Part shown: piece by piece, positions 6,817 through 14,669 of the stretch
Layout: every line of letters starts with the position of its first letter
Position numbering within the stretch: the first letter of the stretch is position 1
Virus record (IMG/VR): IMGVR_UViG_3300024255_000025
Coordinates: 1-62,111 of that record
Direction: 5' to 3' (one strand)
Source: a virus
DNA length: 62,111 nucleotides
Translations under genes and position numbers: made by a program
The notes under the pieces: model-generated
What the model was told of the DNA's origin: nothing
Databases searched by the model: none
Seen by the model: the letters and a program-made list of their open reading frames with translations, nothing else

Positions 6817-7369
6817 ATTTGTACATTATCATTTACCAAGAACTGGCGGCAGTGCATTCGCTGAACTTTGTCATATGTATTTAACTGAAGAAATAGTATA
6901 TGAGAATGATACTTTTTCATGGTTAGTTCCAAAAGAATTTGACAACGGATTATTGGATGTTATAACTTTCAGAAAACTACCTAGCTGGCTCATGTCTTAT
7001 AATCTAAGTGAACTTATTTCTGAGACATATGACCCAAAAGACTTTCATAAATTTAAAACAATAAGAGAGAACACAAAAGCAGGAAAGGTCACATACAACG
7101 GCAAGTGGTATTATGTAGATGAAGTATTTGGAGAGAAATTAAAATGTATAGTATTCAATAATACTATTGCTATTAAACAAGAAACTCTGTTGCAAGATTT
7201 TGATGATATGTTACAATCGTTATACGGAAGAAGTACAGAATCGTATCAGCTACCACATAAATTTAAAAAACTTAAATATCCTAAGTTTATGCTAAGTAAA
7301 AAGGATATTGAAAACATTTACAAAAATAACCCAATATGGACAACAACAGAAAGTAAAATTTATGGCTAA
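6800..7369 (+). CDS. Sulfotransferase-like P-loop protein
   Basis: The N-terminus YHLPRTGGSAFAELC matches the 5'-phosphosulfate-binding loop of PAPS-dependent sulfotransferases (usually H-x-P-[KR]-[TC]-[GA]-[GS]-[TS]). At 189 residues it is shorter than typical carbohydrate sulfotransferases (250-300), so the acceptor-binding half may be reduced. A 3'-phosphate-binding Arg/Ser pair was not clearly found. A role in sulfating a surface glycan of host or virion fits the other glycan genes in the window; this is inference. Confidence 0.6.
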   Translation: MIVTNKFVHYHLPRTGGSAFAELCHMYLTEEIVYENDTFSWLVPKEFDNGLLDVITFRKLPSWLMSYNLSELISETYDPKDFHKFKTIRENTKAGKVTYNGKWYYVDEVFGEKLKCIVFNNTIAIKQETLLQDFDDMLQSLYGRSTESYQLPHKFKKLKYPKFMLSKKDIENIYKNNPIWTTTESKIYG

Positions 7370-8003
7370 GGTTGAATGCGTTAATGTTACTCCAGATGCA
7401 GAAACTCAGATCGCTTATTGTGCTAGAGTGTCCAACCCAAACAATCAAGATAATGAAAACATTGCAAAATTACTAAAATATTGTATTGATCATCAACATT
7501 GGAGTATTTTTGAGCAAGCATTTATGACTGTAGAAATTAATACAACTAGAGGACTTGCTGCACAAATATTAAGACACAGAAGTTTTACTTTTCAAGAATT
7601 TAGTCAGAGATATGCTGACACTAATCTGTTAGGCGAAGAGATACCAATGTTTGACATAAGAAGCCAAGACAATAAAAATAGACAGAATAGTATAGACGAT
7701 ATTAGTTCTGGTGCTAAAAGAGTATGGACACATAAGATTCAACAGCATTTTAAAGACTCACTAAAGTTATACAATGAGATGTTGGCTGAAGGTGTCGCTA
7801 AAGAATGTGCTAGGTTTGTGCTACCTTTGGCTACTCCTACGAGACTTTATATGAGCGGTAGCGTCAGATCATTTATTCACTACATTGATCTACGTTCCGG
7901 CAATGGAACGCAGAAAGAGCATAGAGACATAGCGGAAAGGTGTAAAGAAATATTTAGTTACCATTTTCCTATTATTGCAAAGGCTTTAAATTATGTTGAA
8001 TAG
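7362..8003 (+). CDS. thyX: FAD-dependent thymidylate synthase ThyX
   Basis: The ThyX signature RHRSFTFQEFSQRY lies at residues 71-84. It binds dUMP and FAD. The enzyme makes dTMP from dUMP using methylene-tetrahydrofolate and NADPH. The length of 213 residues is normal. A conserved SGSVRSFIHYIDLR block near residue 165 is also typical. ATG 7362 overlaps the preceding gene by 8 bp. Phages commonly carry thyX to feed DNA synthesis. Confidence 0.96.
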   Translation: MAKVECVNVTPDAETQIAYCARVSNPNNQDNENIAKLLKYCIDHQHWSIFEQAFMTVEINTTRGLAAQILRHRSFTFQEFSQRYADTNLLGEEIPMFDIRSQDNKNRQNSIDDISSGAKRVWTHKIQQHFKDSLKLYNEMLAEGVAKECARFVLPLATPTRLYMSGSVRSFIHYIDLRSGNGTQKEHRDIAERCKEIFSYHFPIIAKALNYVE

Positions 8004-8151
8004 TATTTTTCATGCTCTTGGTCTATGTCCTTGTTGTCATTCTAACTTAGTCGCTATTTTAAGTGTGTTGCCTGCAATGGCTGTTTGGGCAGGTTCATAT
8101 CTTTGTTTCTGGAAATTATTTAAGAAACCTATTGACAAAGACGATAAGTAA
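7993..8151 (+). CDS. Small membrane protein (52 aa)
   Basis: It overlaps the end of thyX by 11 bp. The N-terminus has a CPCCHSN cysteine cluster, followed by one membrane helix (LVAILSVLPAMAVWAG) and a basic tail. Small proteins with a Leu-Gly-x-Cys-Pro start like this occur in other phages, with no known function. Confidence 0.5.
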   Translation: MLNSIFHALGLCPCCHSNLVAILSVLPAMAVWAGSYLCFWKLFKKPIDKDDK

Positions 8152-8159
8152 GTTATACT
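8132..8159 (+). promoter_or_regulatory. Sigma-70-type early promoter
   Basis: TTGACA 8132-8137, 16 bp, TATACT 8154-8159. It reads into the gene at 8198. Confidence 0.75.
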
Positions 8160-8197
8160 TACGTCAGACAATTTAATTTTACTTTGGAGGATTTATT

Positions 8198-8689
8198 ATG
8201 GGAGTAGACATTTACACAGAGAAAGCATTAGCAGTCACAGTCGATGAGTTTGTACAACTGACTTGCAGGCTAAAGAAAAGTCGTAAGACTATTGCAGAAA
8301 CATTAGTACATGATGAATTGTGTACAGAAGAACAAGCCAAACTTATGGTAGAAGGTTCTGGTTTCTGTCGAGATTGGTTTACAGAACGATTCAAGGAAGA
8401 CTTAGACGGTAACGAAGGTTATCCAGAGAACGACAGTTATCTCCGTAGGCTGATAGACATACTTGCAGGTGGTGGAGGCGTTGATCTTCAGAAGTTGCCT
8501 CGGTATGATATTCGATCATTCGAGAGTAGTAGAGACTCAGGATACGAAGTTGAAGTAGGTGTTCCTTATCTTATGTTTGATTCGTCAGAATTGTTTGAAC
8601 AGAAATTAAGTAAAACTGGTCAGGCCGTTTCAAAACAACTCAACATCAAGAACGTAACGGAAACTGAATGGACTGTTTACAGTTATTAA
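8198..8689 (+). CDS. Hypothetical protein (163 aa)
   Basis: GGAGG precedes the start and a promoter is immediately upstream. It starts MGVDIYTEKALAVTVDEF, a start type seen in several phage proteins, and contains a GGGG hinge in the middle. A predominantly alpha/beta, acidic protein with no functional motif recognised. Confidence 0.62.
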   Translation: MGVDIYTEKALAVTVDEFVQLTCRLKKSRKTIAETLVHDELCTEEQAKLMVEGSGFCRDWFTERFKEDLDGNEGYPENDSYLRRLIDILAGGGGVDLQKLPRYDIRSFESSRDSGYEVEVGVPYLMFDSSELFEQKLSKTGQAVSKQLNIKNVTETEWTVYSY

Positions 8690-8697
8690 AATAACAC

Positions 8698-8726
8698 TTG
8701 ACAAAGGTAGCCATCTCTCTTATAAT
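8698..8726 (+). promoter_or_regulatory. Sigma-70-type early promoter
   Basis: TTGACA 8698-8703, 17 bp, TATAAT 8721-8726. It drives the UV-damage endonuclease gene. Confidence 0.85.
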
Positions 8727-8759
8727 AGGGGGATGGTTACTTTACTTGGAGACAATATC

Positions 8760-9662
8760 ATGCACGTAGGATTATGCTGTATTTCAGAAGAACTCAAAGA
8801 ACTAGGTTACAAGTTTCAAACTATGACCTACAAGCGTTTCTCATCACTCCCACGCGACGAGGCACTAGAGATTCTAGGCTCGCGTATCCTTAATAATATG
8901 CAGGTAACACATGAAACAATTCTACACTGTTACAACAACAGTTGGTGCTATCGTATCAGCAGCGATCTATTTCCTCTTATTACTTATGCTGCTGCCGATA
9001 TTAGTTTATCTGAGTTGCCACAGTATCAGGATATACAACAAGAGATAGCAGCAATCAAGCAGACCCTACAAGACTATCCTGTACGCATATCATGTCATCC
9101 TAGTGAGTTTAATGTATTAGCATCTATTAATGCAGACAGCGTAGACCGTACCATACGCGAACTTAACTTCTATGCAGACTTCCTAGATATGATAGGTTGT
9201 CCACAGGACTACAACTCTCCTATGAATATGCACATCAACAATCGTGACGGCACAAATGCAGAGGTCACAGAGCGTTTCATGACCAACTTCAAGCGTCTAC
9301 AGCCCAACGTACAGGCTAGACTTGTTATAGAAAATGACGACAAACTTAACTGCTGGTCAGTCAAACAACTTATGACCGATTTTTATCCCAAGACTAAAAT
9401 ACCAATTACTTTTGACTATCTGCACCATTCCTGCCATCCAGATGGTTGGACAGAGCATCAGGCTCTCAGGTTTTGCCATCTTACATGGGGTGACGTTAGA
9501 CCTCTGTTTCACTACAGCGAATCAGCAGAAGGCAATAACCCTCGTAAACATGCACAGTACGCAGAAGAAGACTTTGCATTGTACGATCTCGACTTCGACG
9601 TAGACTTTGAGTTAAAAGCAAAAGATTTCGCTATTGCCAAGTGGCTAGGAGTAGGTGTATAA
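8760..9662 (+). CDS. uvsE: UV-damage endonuclease (UvdE/UvsE family)
   Basis: A 300-residue TIM-barrel enzyme with family blocks: HVGLCCISEELK at the start, CHPSEFNVLAS near residue 121, RLVIENDDK near 197, and metal-binding His/Asp residues in the C-terminal part (HYSES followed by HAQYAEE). UVDE cuts 5' to UV photoproducts using divalent metal ions. ATG 8760 is chosen over ATG 8733 because TTGGAG lies 8 bp before it and transcription from the adjacent promoter would begin near 8733. It serves repair of phage or host DNA. Confidence 0.93.
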   Translation: MHVGLCCISEELKELGYKFQTMTYKRFSSLPRDEALEILGSRILNNMQVTHETILHCYNNSWCYRISSDLFPLITYAAADISLSELPQYQDIQQEIAAIKQTLQDYPVRISCHPSEFNVLASINADSVDRTIRELNFYADFLDMIGCPQDYNSPMNMHINNRDGTNAEVTERFMTNFKRLQPNVQARLVIENDDKLNCWSVKQLMTDFYPKTKIPITFDYLHHSCHPDGWTEHQALRFCHLTWGDVRPLFHYSESAEGNNPRKHAQYAEEDFALYDLDFDVDFELKAKDFAIAKWLGVGV

Positions 9663-9663
9663 T

Positions 9664-9810
9664 ATGAGTGGATGGTTAATTGCCTTAACAGGTTTTATAT
9701 ATTTATATGTAAGTATAGAACAAGTATACAAGGGTAATCCCGGCATGGGAATAGCCTATTTTGGATATGCTTTTTCAAACATTGGACTATATTTACTGGC
9801 ATCTAAATAA
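9664..9810 (+). CDS. Small membrane protein (48 aa)
   Basis: Two hydrophobic stretches (WLIALTGFIYLYV and IAYFGYAFSNIGLYLLA) separated by a short polar loop predict a helical hairpin. It starts one base after the endonuclease gene. No known family. Confidence 0.5.
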   Translation: MSGWLIALTGFIYLYVSIEQVYKGNPGMGIAYFGYAFSNIGLYLLASK

Positions 9811-9820
9811 GGAGATTATT

Positions 9821-9970
9821 ATGAATGAACCAAATAGACTACCATTGACAGACACACCAGTATCAGATAAGGTCAAAAAGATTCCGATGCCGAGTTTAGA
9901 AAATGAGATTTACGATTTGATCGCTAAACATAAAGATTTAAAGGAAAAGAGAGAAGCCAATGCCAACTGA
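9821..9970 (+). CDS. Small hypothetical protein (49 aa)
   Basis: AAGGAG sits upstream of ATG 9821. The protein is hydrophilic, Lys/Glu-rich at its end and rich in Pro in the middle. It overlaps the next gene by 11 bp. Confidence 0.5.
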   Translation: MNEPNRLPLTDTPVSDKVKKIPMPSLENEIYDLIAKHKDLKEKREANAN

Positions 9971-10139
9971 TCCAAAAACTTGGGATAAGTCTGCTGTAGT
10001 TGGACATATTCAAAATTTGATAGCATACCTTGACGAATTGGAAGATGCTGTTATAATGAATAACGAGGATTACAGCGAGACATTTGCTCTACTGGCTCAA
10101 GCCAAGTTAGCGATGATCGTTGAGGCGGTTAGTAAATAA
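9960..10139 (+). CDS. Small helical hypothetical protein (59 aa)
   Basis: Largely helical and acidic (VGHIQNLIAYLDELEDAV). It starts within the preceding gene with AAAGGAAAAG upstream. No recognised family. Confidence 0.5.
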   Translation: MPTDPKTWDKSAVVGHIQNLIAYLDELEDAVIMNNEDYSETFALLAQAKLAMIVEAVSK

Positions 10140-10149
10140 TTTAATTACT

Positions 10150-10170
10150 TTACTTGTAGGCGGCAAGTAA
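10150..10170 (+). other. Short perfect hairpin in leader of 10189 gene
   Basis: TTACTTG (10150-10156) and CAAGTAA (10164-10170) form a 7-bp stem with a 7-base loop. No T-run follows, so it is more likely a leader structure or protein-binding dyad than a terminator. Confidence 0.45.
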
Positions 10171-10188
10171 CATGGAAGGACTGCTGCT

Positions 10189-10497
10189 ATGAGTTATAGA
10201 AATATTGATAGTGATGAACGCTTGCTGATAATGGCAAGACGATACTGGGACGAGGAAGACCAATTAAATGAAACACAATATAGATGGGTGTTAAAGAATG
10301 AGGGATATTCAGAAAGAGAAATTGACAACGCGATCAGTGATTACTGGGATATTCATTTACGTTCTAATATATTGCTTCATTATTGGATTGCACCAATTCT
10401 TTTAACATTATTAATGTTGGTGCTGGTGTGGTGGAGTTGGAATTTAATAGTACAAATGGATCAAAATCATGAGAAATTTTTCTTGGACAAATTTTAA
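10189..10497 (+). CDS. Single-pass membrane protein (102 aa)
   Basis: A soluble, charged N-terminal domain of about 60 residues is followed by a hydrophobic Trp-rich helix (IAPILLTLLMLVLVWWSW) and a short polar tail. It overlaps the next membrane protein by 29 bp. Unrecognised. Confidence 0.55.
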   Translation: MSYRNIDSDERLLIMARRYWDEEDQLNETQYRWVLKNEGYSEREIDNAISDYWDIHLRSNILLHYWIAPILLTLLMLVLVWWSWNLIVQMDQNHEKFFLDKF

Positions 10498-10735
10498 ACC
10501 TTTCGTTATAATTTATCTGGTGTTATGTGTACTTGGGTATTTTTTATCTCCGGGTATCCAAAGCAATATAAACTATAAAGTAAATCGTAAACATCAAGAC
10601 GTAAGGCAATGGTCAAAAAAAGACCTGACTATGATCTATGACATGTATACCGATCCAGAATTGATAGAATTGATGGAACAAATAAAACTTGACTCAGCAA
10701 GAGACAATGGTATGATGGTAGTATCAGAACTTTAA
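10469..10735 (+). CDS. Membrane-anchored small protein (88 aa)
   Basis: An N-terminal membrane segment (FVIIYLVLCVLGYFLS) precedes a charged domain. A promoter for the next gene lies in its 3' part. Together with the overlapping gene at 10189 it forms a pair of membrane proteins that may interact. Confidence 0.55.
   Translation: MRNFSWTNFKPFVIIYLVLCVLGYFLSPGIQSNINYKVNRKHQDVRQWSKKDLTMIYDMYTDPELIELMEQIKLDSARDNGMMVVSEL
10689..10716 (+). promoter_or_regulatory. Sigma-70-type promoter
   Basis: TTGACT 10689-10694, 16 bp, TATGAT 10711-10716. One mismatch in each box. It reads into the gene at 10748. Confidence 0.65.
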
Positions 10736-10747
10736 CTTGGAGGACTT

Positions 10748-11059
10748 ATGAATACTGCTGAAAAACTTACTATTGGTGAATGTTTGGAAATATGGATCAG
10801 TGCATTGGAAAAGAAGGACGATGAAGGCTATACCTATATTCCTAAGCACGGAAACAAATACATCAAGATCGTTAGACGATCTCCAACAGGTGGTCAAAGT
10901 GTACATGCGTTTGTTAATATCGAGACTCAAAGAGTACACAAAGCAGCTAGCTGGGCCAAACCTAGCAAAACCAGTAACTATCATTTGATAGATGATATTG
11001 AGGCTCTACAAAGAGAATGTACATTTAATGGTGGCTATCTTTATGCAAGGAAAATGTAG
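10748..11059 (+). CDS. Conserved phage hypothetical protein (103 aa)
   Basis: GGAGG precedes the start. The segment YIKIVRR followed by VHAFVNIETQRVHKAASW resembles a widespread short phage protein family with a V-x-K-x-ASW block. Its function is unknown. The stop (TAG) overlaps the GTG start of the next gene. Confidence 0.65.
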   Translation: MNTAEKLTIGECLEIWISALEKKDDEGYTYIPKHGNKYIKIVRRSPTGGQSVHAFVNIETQRVHKAASWAKPSKTSNYHLIDDIEALQRECTFNGGYLYARKM

Positions 11060-11781
11060 TGGATGTATTTTACAGGATAAGTGACGCTGGTTATAAAAAG
11101 ATAAAACCAGACTATATCAATAATGAAACATGTTTGAATAACTTTGTTACAAAGTTTGCTAATATGTCAACCATAAACGTGATAGCAGATAATGTGTGTG
11201 ATGATACATACGACATGATCTGTAAATATGTTGACAAAGAAAACATAACAAAGGTTTCTATAGGTCATGGTGCTGGAACTTTTAATCTAGCATTAGACAT
11301 GGCATTAGAATTACCTAGTTTAAATCATGTATATTTTGTAGAGAATGATTATCTACACAAAGATGACAGTTGGGAAGTTTTGCAACAAGGCATTCGTCTT
11401 GGCTTTCCTTATGTCACACTCTATGACCATATAGATAAATACATACCTAAACATCAAGGAGGCAATCCTTTTATAGAATCAGATGGAGGTGAACACTCTA
11501 AAGTTTATTTAACTAAAAGTTGTCACTGGAAGATTACAAATTCTACTACTATGACCTTCGCAAGTACTGTTAAAGATTTGCAGAAGGATGAACCGATACT
11601 TAGAAAGTGGACTAAAGAAACTCATCCTCATGATTTTAATATGTTTACAGAATTGAGACAGGATCATCGTTATGTTATCAGTTCTATACCGGGATACGCG
11701 ACTCATGGTGAACTTCAATGGCTAGCACCTCTAACCAACTGGAAAGAAGTGGCCTTGACAAAAACAATTAATCTGGTATAA
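11059..11781 (+). CDS. Phage glycosyltransferase-like protein
   Basis: This 240-residue protein begins with GTG at 11059, overlapping the previous stop; no in-frame ATG lies nearby. VSIGHGAGTFNLALDMAL and then HVYFVENDYLH resemble the nucleotide-sugar site of GT-A glycosyltransferases, with END in the position of the DxD metal motif. Similar proteins are common in phages. It may glycosylate DNA, virion or host surface; the acceptor is unknown. A promoter overlaps its 3' end. Confidence 0.62.
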   Translation: MDVFYRISDAGYKKIKPDYINNETCLNNFVTKFANMSTINVIADNVCDDTYDMICKYVDKENITKVSIGHGAGTFNLALDMALELPSLNHVYFVENDYLHKDDSWEVLQQGIRLGFPYVTLYDHIDKYIPKHQGGNPFIESDGGEHSKVYLTKSCHWKITNSTTMTFASTVKDLQKDEPILRKWTKETHPHDFNMFTELRQDHRYVISSIPGYATHGELQWLAPLTNWKEVALTKTINLV

Positions 11782-11782
11782 T
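11755..11782 (+). promoter_or_regulatory. Sigma-70-type early promoter
   Basis: TTGACA 11755-11760, 16 bp, TATAAT 11777-11782. The -10 box overlaps the glycosyltransferase stop codon. Confidence 0.85.
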
Positions 11783-11820
11783 GGTAGTATGACAAATTTT
11801 TACTTTAGGAGGTAATACTT

Positions 11821-12228
11821 ATGCGTGGACAAAAAAAATGTGAACAGTGCGGAACGACTTGTGGCCCAAGGACTAAGGTATGTAAAGAATGTGGACACAC
11901 GTTCTCCTTCAAGCCTGTATCAAGAGAAAGAAAAAGTACTAAGATCATTAGAAATTTTCCTTGGAGAGATTTACAAAAGGGTGACATCATTAAAACCAGT
12001 GGAGGCCCATACTATCTAAGTGAAAATGGAGATACACTTTCTATGGGTTGCAGAGGTAAGCATCAAGTTATAGGTATCGACAATAAGGGTATCCTAGCTT
12101 GGGGAATTGGAAAGTCTGGCAACGGCTTCTGTCACATATATATGGGTAAAGACTATTCCGACAACGGCAGTCGATACGTTAAAACCAAACATAGAGTTCA
12201 TAAACTCAAGGCAAAGGAAGGCAAGTGA
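11821..12228 (+). CDS. Zinc-ribbon protein (135 aa)
   Basis: An N-terminal four-Cys ribbon (CEQCG, CGPRTKVCKECG) is followed by a basic linker and a beta-rich domain (KGDIIKTSGGPYYLS). GGAGG lies upstream. Such proteins usually bind nucleic acid, but no specific family was recognised. Confidence 0.6.
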   Translation: MRGQKKCEQCGTTCGPRTKVCKECGHTFSFKPVSRERKSTKIIRNFPWRDLQKGDIIKTSGGPYYLSENGDTLSMGCRGKHQVIGIDNKGILAWGIGKSGNGFCHIYMGKDYSDNGSRYVKTKHRVHKLKAKEGK

Positions 12229-12229
12229 T

Positions 12230-12691
12230 ATGAAAGCTAAATACTATACAATAAATAGAATGAAAGACTTCTGTAAAGGTATAAGAAATATGTCAAACGC
12301 ACTTGTATGCGAACTACTTGGTTGCGACCTGCCTGAAAAAGAGTTAGACGAATATGTAACACTGAGTGCAGTTCATGAATTAGTATTGTACTATTATGAA
12401 AAGCCAAAGTTAAATAAAAAGACCGGAAAGAAACGTCACGCTAGAATAGCTGATCCAGCTGTAGACGAGATTATTGGGATTTTAGCTGACGACATTTATC
12501 AGTCTATGTTATCTAAAATGGCGGCATCTGATATGATAGAAGTATGCTGGAGTAGTCAGACAGAATCCTTTCATCTGTATAAGAAAAAGGTCGATGACAA
12601 AAATGTCAGACATCTTGGTGAAGAACTAGGATTAGGTCTAGCAGATTATTGTTTTGACGATGAGGATGAGGAGGAGGAAAGTGATGATTGA
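12230..12691 (+). CDS. Hypothetical protein with acidic tail (153 aa)
   Basis: ATG 12230 follows the previous gene by one base with GGAAGG upstream. The product is helical with a block of Lys residues near 60-72 and ends in a run of Asp/Glu. That composition can mimic DNA charge. No family recognised. Confidence 0.55.
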   Translation: MKAKYYTINRMKDFCKGIRNMSNALVCELLGCDLPEKELDEYVTLSAVHELVLYYYEKPKLNKKTGKKRHARIADPAVDEIIGILADDIYQSMLSKMAASDMIEVCWSSQTESFHLYKKKVDDKNVRHLGEELGLGLADYCFDDEDEEEESDD

Positions 12692-13166
12692 AATAGATAT
12701 TACAAACGACATGGTAGAGAATGCTCTTGATAGGGCTAATGACATCGGTCACTTAAATAACTCTATAACATCTGGTCAGGGAAATCTGGCAGGCATTATA
12801 GGAGAAGACATAGTTAAAGATTATATAGGAGGCAATATAAATAATACTTATGATTATGATGTTGTAAAAGATAATGTTTTATATGATGTAAAGACAAAGA
12901 GATGTACGAGTAGACCCAGAGACTATTATGAATGTAGTGTAGCGGCATTTAATACAAGACAGAAATGTCATAAATACATATTCGTCAGGGTTTTGTATAC
13001 TAACAATGAGTATAGTAAAGCATGGATTCTGGGAGAGTACGATAAAGAACAATACTTTAAAGATGCTAAGTTTTTACAAAAGGGACAGATTGACGGAGAT
13101 AATGGTTTTAGGGTTAAAGCAGATTGTTATAATATGCCGATCAATAAATTGCATTTGCCGACTTGA
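12684..13166 (+). CDS. PD-(D/E)XK-type phage nuclease
   Basis: GEDIVKDYIGG, then YDYDVV and YDVKTKR fit the Glu, Asp and [D/E]-x-K positions of the PD-(D/E)XK fold. TKRCTSRPRDYYECSV and KYIFVRV follow, as in small phage endonucleases. Length is 160 residues. GAGGAGGAAA upstream supports ATG 12684. It probably cuts or processes DNA; target specificity cannot be told. Confidence 0.72.
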   Translation: MIEIDITNDMVENALDRANDIGHLNNSITSGQGNLAGIIGEDIVKDYIGGNINNTYDYDVVKDNVLYDVKTKRCTSRPRDYYECSVAAFNTRQKCHKYIFVRVLYTNNEYSKAWILGEYDKEQYFKDAKFLQKGQIDGDNGFRVKADCYNMPINKLHLPT

Positions 13167-13190
13167 CAAAACACTATTATATGGTATAAT
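13163..13190 (+). promoter_or_regulatory. Sigma-70-type early promoter
   Basis: TTGACA 13163-13168, 16 bp, TATAAT 13185-13190 with an extended TG. It drives the small HTH gene that is closed off by the terminator at 13458-13498. Confidence 0.88.
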
Positions 13191-13229
13191 AGCTATAGGA
13201 AGTTTAATTTTTAACAGAGGAGTTGATTT

Positions 13230-13448
13230 ATGACTAAGCAGGATCGTGTAATTAATTATTTGACAAGAGGGAAAACCTTGTCTCAGGACAGTGCCTACTC
13301 AATGTTTGAGGTTGGCAATCTTAGGGCAACCATCAGCGACATCAAGCCAATGGTGCGAAAGCAGGGATATTCTGTGACTCGTGTCAAGGGTCGCAAAGGT
13401 GAAACTCGTTATGGTTTAGAAAGTACTGGCAAGCGTAGTCGTCGCTAG
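13230..13448 (+). CDS. Winged-helix/HTH DNA-binding protein (72 aa)
   Basis: The sequence RVINYLTRGKTLSQDSAY, then VGNLRATISDIK and then VKGRKGETRYGL has the layout of small phage helix-turn-helix proteins, in which the recognition helix is NLRA-x-I-S-x-L. It forms a single-gene transcription unit: consensus promoter, strong ribosome-binding site, gene, strong terminator. That suggests high, self-contained expression early in infection, as expected for a regulator. Confidence 0.75.
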   Translation: MTKQDRVINYLTRGKTLSQDSAYSMFEVGNLRATISDIKPMVRKQGYSVTRVKGRKGETRYGLESTGKRSRR

Positions 13449-13457
13449 TCAAGCAGC

Positions 13458-13498
13458 ACCATCAGCAGGATAACCTCCTTTCCTGCTGGTGGTTTTTT
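13458..13498 (+). terminator. Strong intrinsic terminator
   Basis: A 13-bp stem (13458-13470 with 13481-13493, one G.U pair) with a 10-base loop is followed by six Ts. It ends the transcript of the HTH gene. Confidence 0.93.
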
Positions 13499-13507
13499 AA
13501 TACTATT

Positions 13508-13687
13508 ATGAAATATTACGAAATACATCCAACAACTTATATTATATATATGCTACTTATACTCTCTATTGTCATGAACTTTGTGCAACAGAGACACATT
13601 CTACAATTAGAGAAAGAGATAGCACCAGTAATAATCAGACAAAACATAGAATTTTTCGACCAAGCACCAGACGAGAGAGTAATATGA
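13508..13687 (+). CDS. Small membrane protein (59 aa)
   Basis: One membrane helix (YIIYMLLILSIVMNFV) is followed by a charged helical tail. It overlaps the dehydrogenase gene start by 4 bp (ATGA). No promoter was seen between the terminator and this gene. Confidence 0.52.
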   Translation: MKYYEIHPTTYIIYMLLILSIVMNFVQQRHILQLEKEIAPVIIRQNIEFFDQAPDERVI

Positions 13688-14580
13688 TTGAAACAATAGG
13701 TATAATAGGACAAGGTTTTGTCGGCAACAGCGTCAAGGAAGGTTTTAAAGATTATTATAAAGTACACACATTTGATTTAGTGGCTAGTAAGTGTACACTT
13801 AGTATGCCTAATCTTGTTCATCATTCGGATATGCTTTTTGTATGTCTGCCTACGCCCATGAAAACATCAGGCGAATGTGACACAACAAACTTAGAAAATA
13901 CATTAGAACTAATTAATGCTTACGATAAACCAATACCAGTATTAATTAAGTCTACTATTCCACCGGGAACCACAGATAGATTTGCTGCTAAGTTTACCAA
14001 CCTAAACATTATATTTAATCCTGAGTTTTTAACTGAGGCTAATGCTGTAGCAGATTATAAGAATCAAACAAGAGTTGTATTAGGAGTAAATGATAAAGAT
14101 GTTAGTGCAGTAATTACTGTATTTAATAAAGCATTCCCTGAAGCCACTGTAATTAAAACTAGGGCAAGAGTAGCAGAGATGGTTAAGTATGCTACTAATT
14201 GTTTTTTAGCAACCAAGGTATCTTTTGCTAATGAACTAAATCAAATATGCAAACAATTAGATATTGACTATGATAAGGTGGTTGAATATGCAAAATATGA
14301 TAAACGTCTGGGTAACTCCCACTGGACTGTTCCCGGCCCTGACGGTGATTTCGGTTATGGTGGTCATTGCTTTCCTAAAGATATTGCGGCACTAAAGTAT
14401 GTAGCAAATGAATTAGGAGTTGACACGCCAGTTTTAGATGGTACAATAAAGAAGAACGACGAAGTGAGACTCAACAGAGATTGGGAATCACAGATAGGTC
14501 GAGCAGTTACAGAAGATTATGAAAAGACATTTGATCCATCTGCTGGGCCAAGTGCAGGTCGTGGGATGAGCGACAAGTGA
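13684..14580 (+). CDS. UDP-glucose/GDP-mannose dehydrogenase-like enzyme, short form
   Basis: The N-terminal Rossmann domain has GIIGQGFVGNSV (NAD binding). The catalytic pattern continues with STIPPGTT, the FNPEFLTEA block, EMVKYATNCFLATKVSFANE and GGHCFPKD, which holds the catalytic Cys. The enzyme class oxidises UDP-hexose to UDP-hexuronic acid in two NAD-dependent steps. At 298 residues it has the NAD-binding and central domains but lacks most of the C-terminal UDP-binding domain of the usual 400-450-residue enzyme. Substrate binding is therefore altered or supplied otherwise. It may feed uronic acid into surface glycans. Confidence 0.85.
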   Translation: MIETIGIIGQGFVGNSVKEGFKDYYKVHTFDLVASKCTLSMPNLVHHSDMLFVCLPTPMKTSGECDTTNLENTLELINAYDKPIPVLIKSTIPPGTTDRFAAKFTNLNIIFNPEFLTEANAVADYKNQTRVVLGVNDKDVSAVITVFNKAFPEATVIKTRARVAEMVKYATNCFLATKVSFANELNQICKQLDIDYDKVVEYAKYDKRLGNSHWTVPGPDGDFGYGGHCFPKDIAALKYVANELGVDTPVLDGTIKKNDEVRLNRDWESQIGRAVTEDYEKTFDPSAGPSAGRGMSDK

Positions 14581-14669
14581 TAGACTTAATAAGAATATTA
14601 GAAATAGCATGTGGCGTATTATTAGCTAAAGCTATAATAAAAATTGGAAACAAATTATGGAAAAATTAG
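14577..14669 (+). CDS. Micro membrane protein (30 aa, GTG start)
   Basis: GTG 14577 overlaps the previous stop (GTGA). The 30 residues are almost entirely one hydrophobic helix (ILEIACGVLLAKAIIKIG). It resembles the other micro membrane peptides in the window. The end overlaps the next start by 13 bp. Confidence 0.4.
   Translation: MIDLIRILEIACGVLLAKAIIKIGNKLWKN

Noticed and set aside
6939-6966. TTGACA-16-TATAAC inside the sulfotransferase-like gene
   Set aside because: Within coding sequence, imperfect -10 box, no associated gene start.
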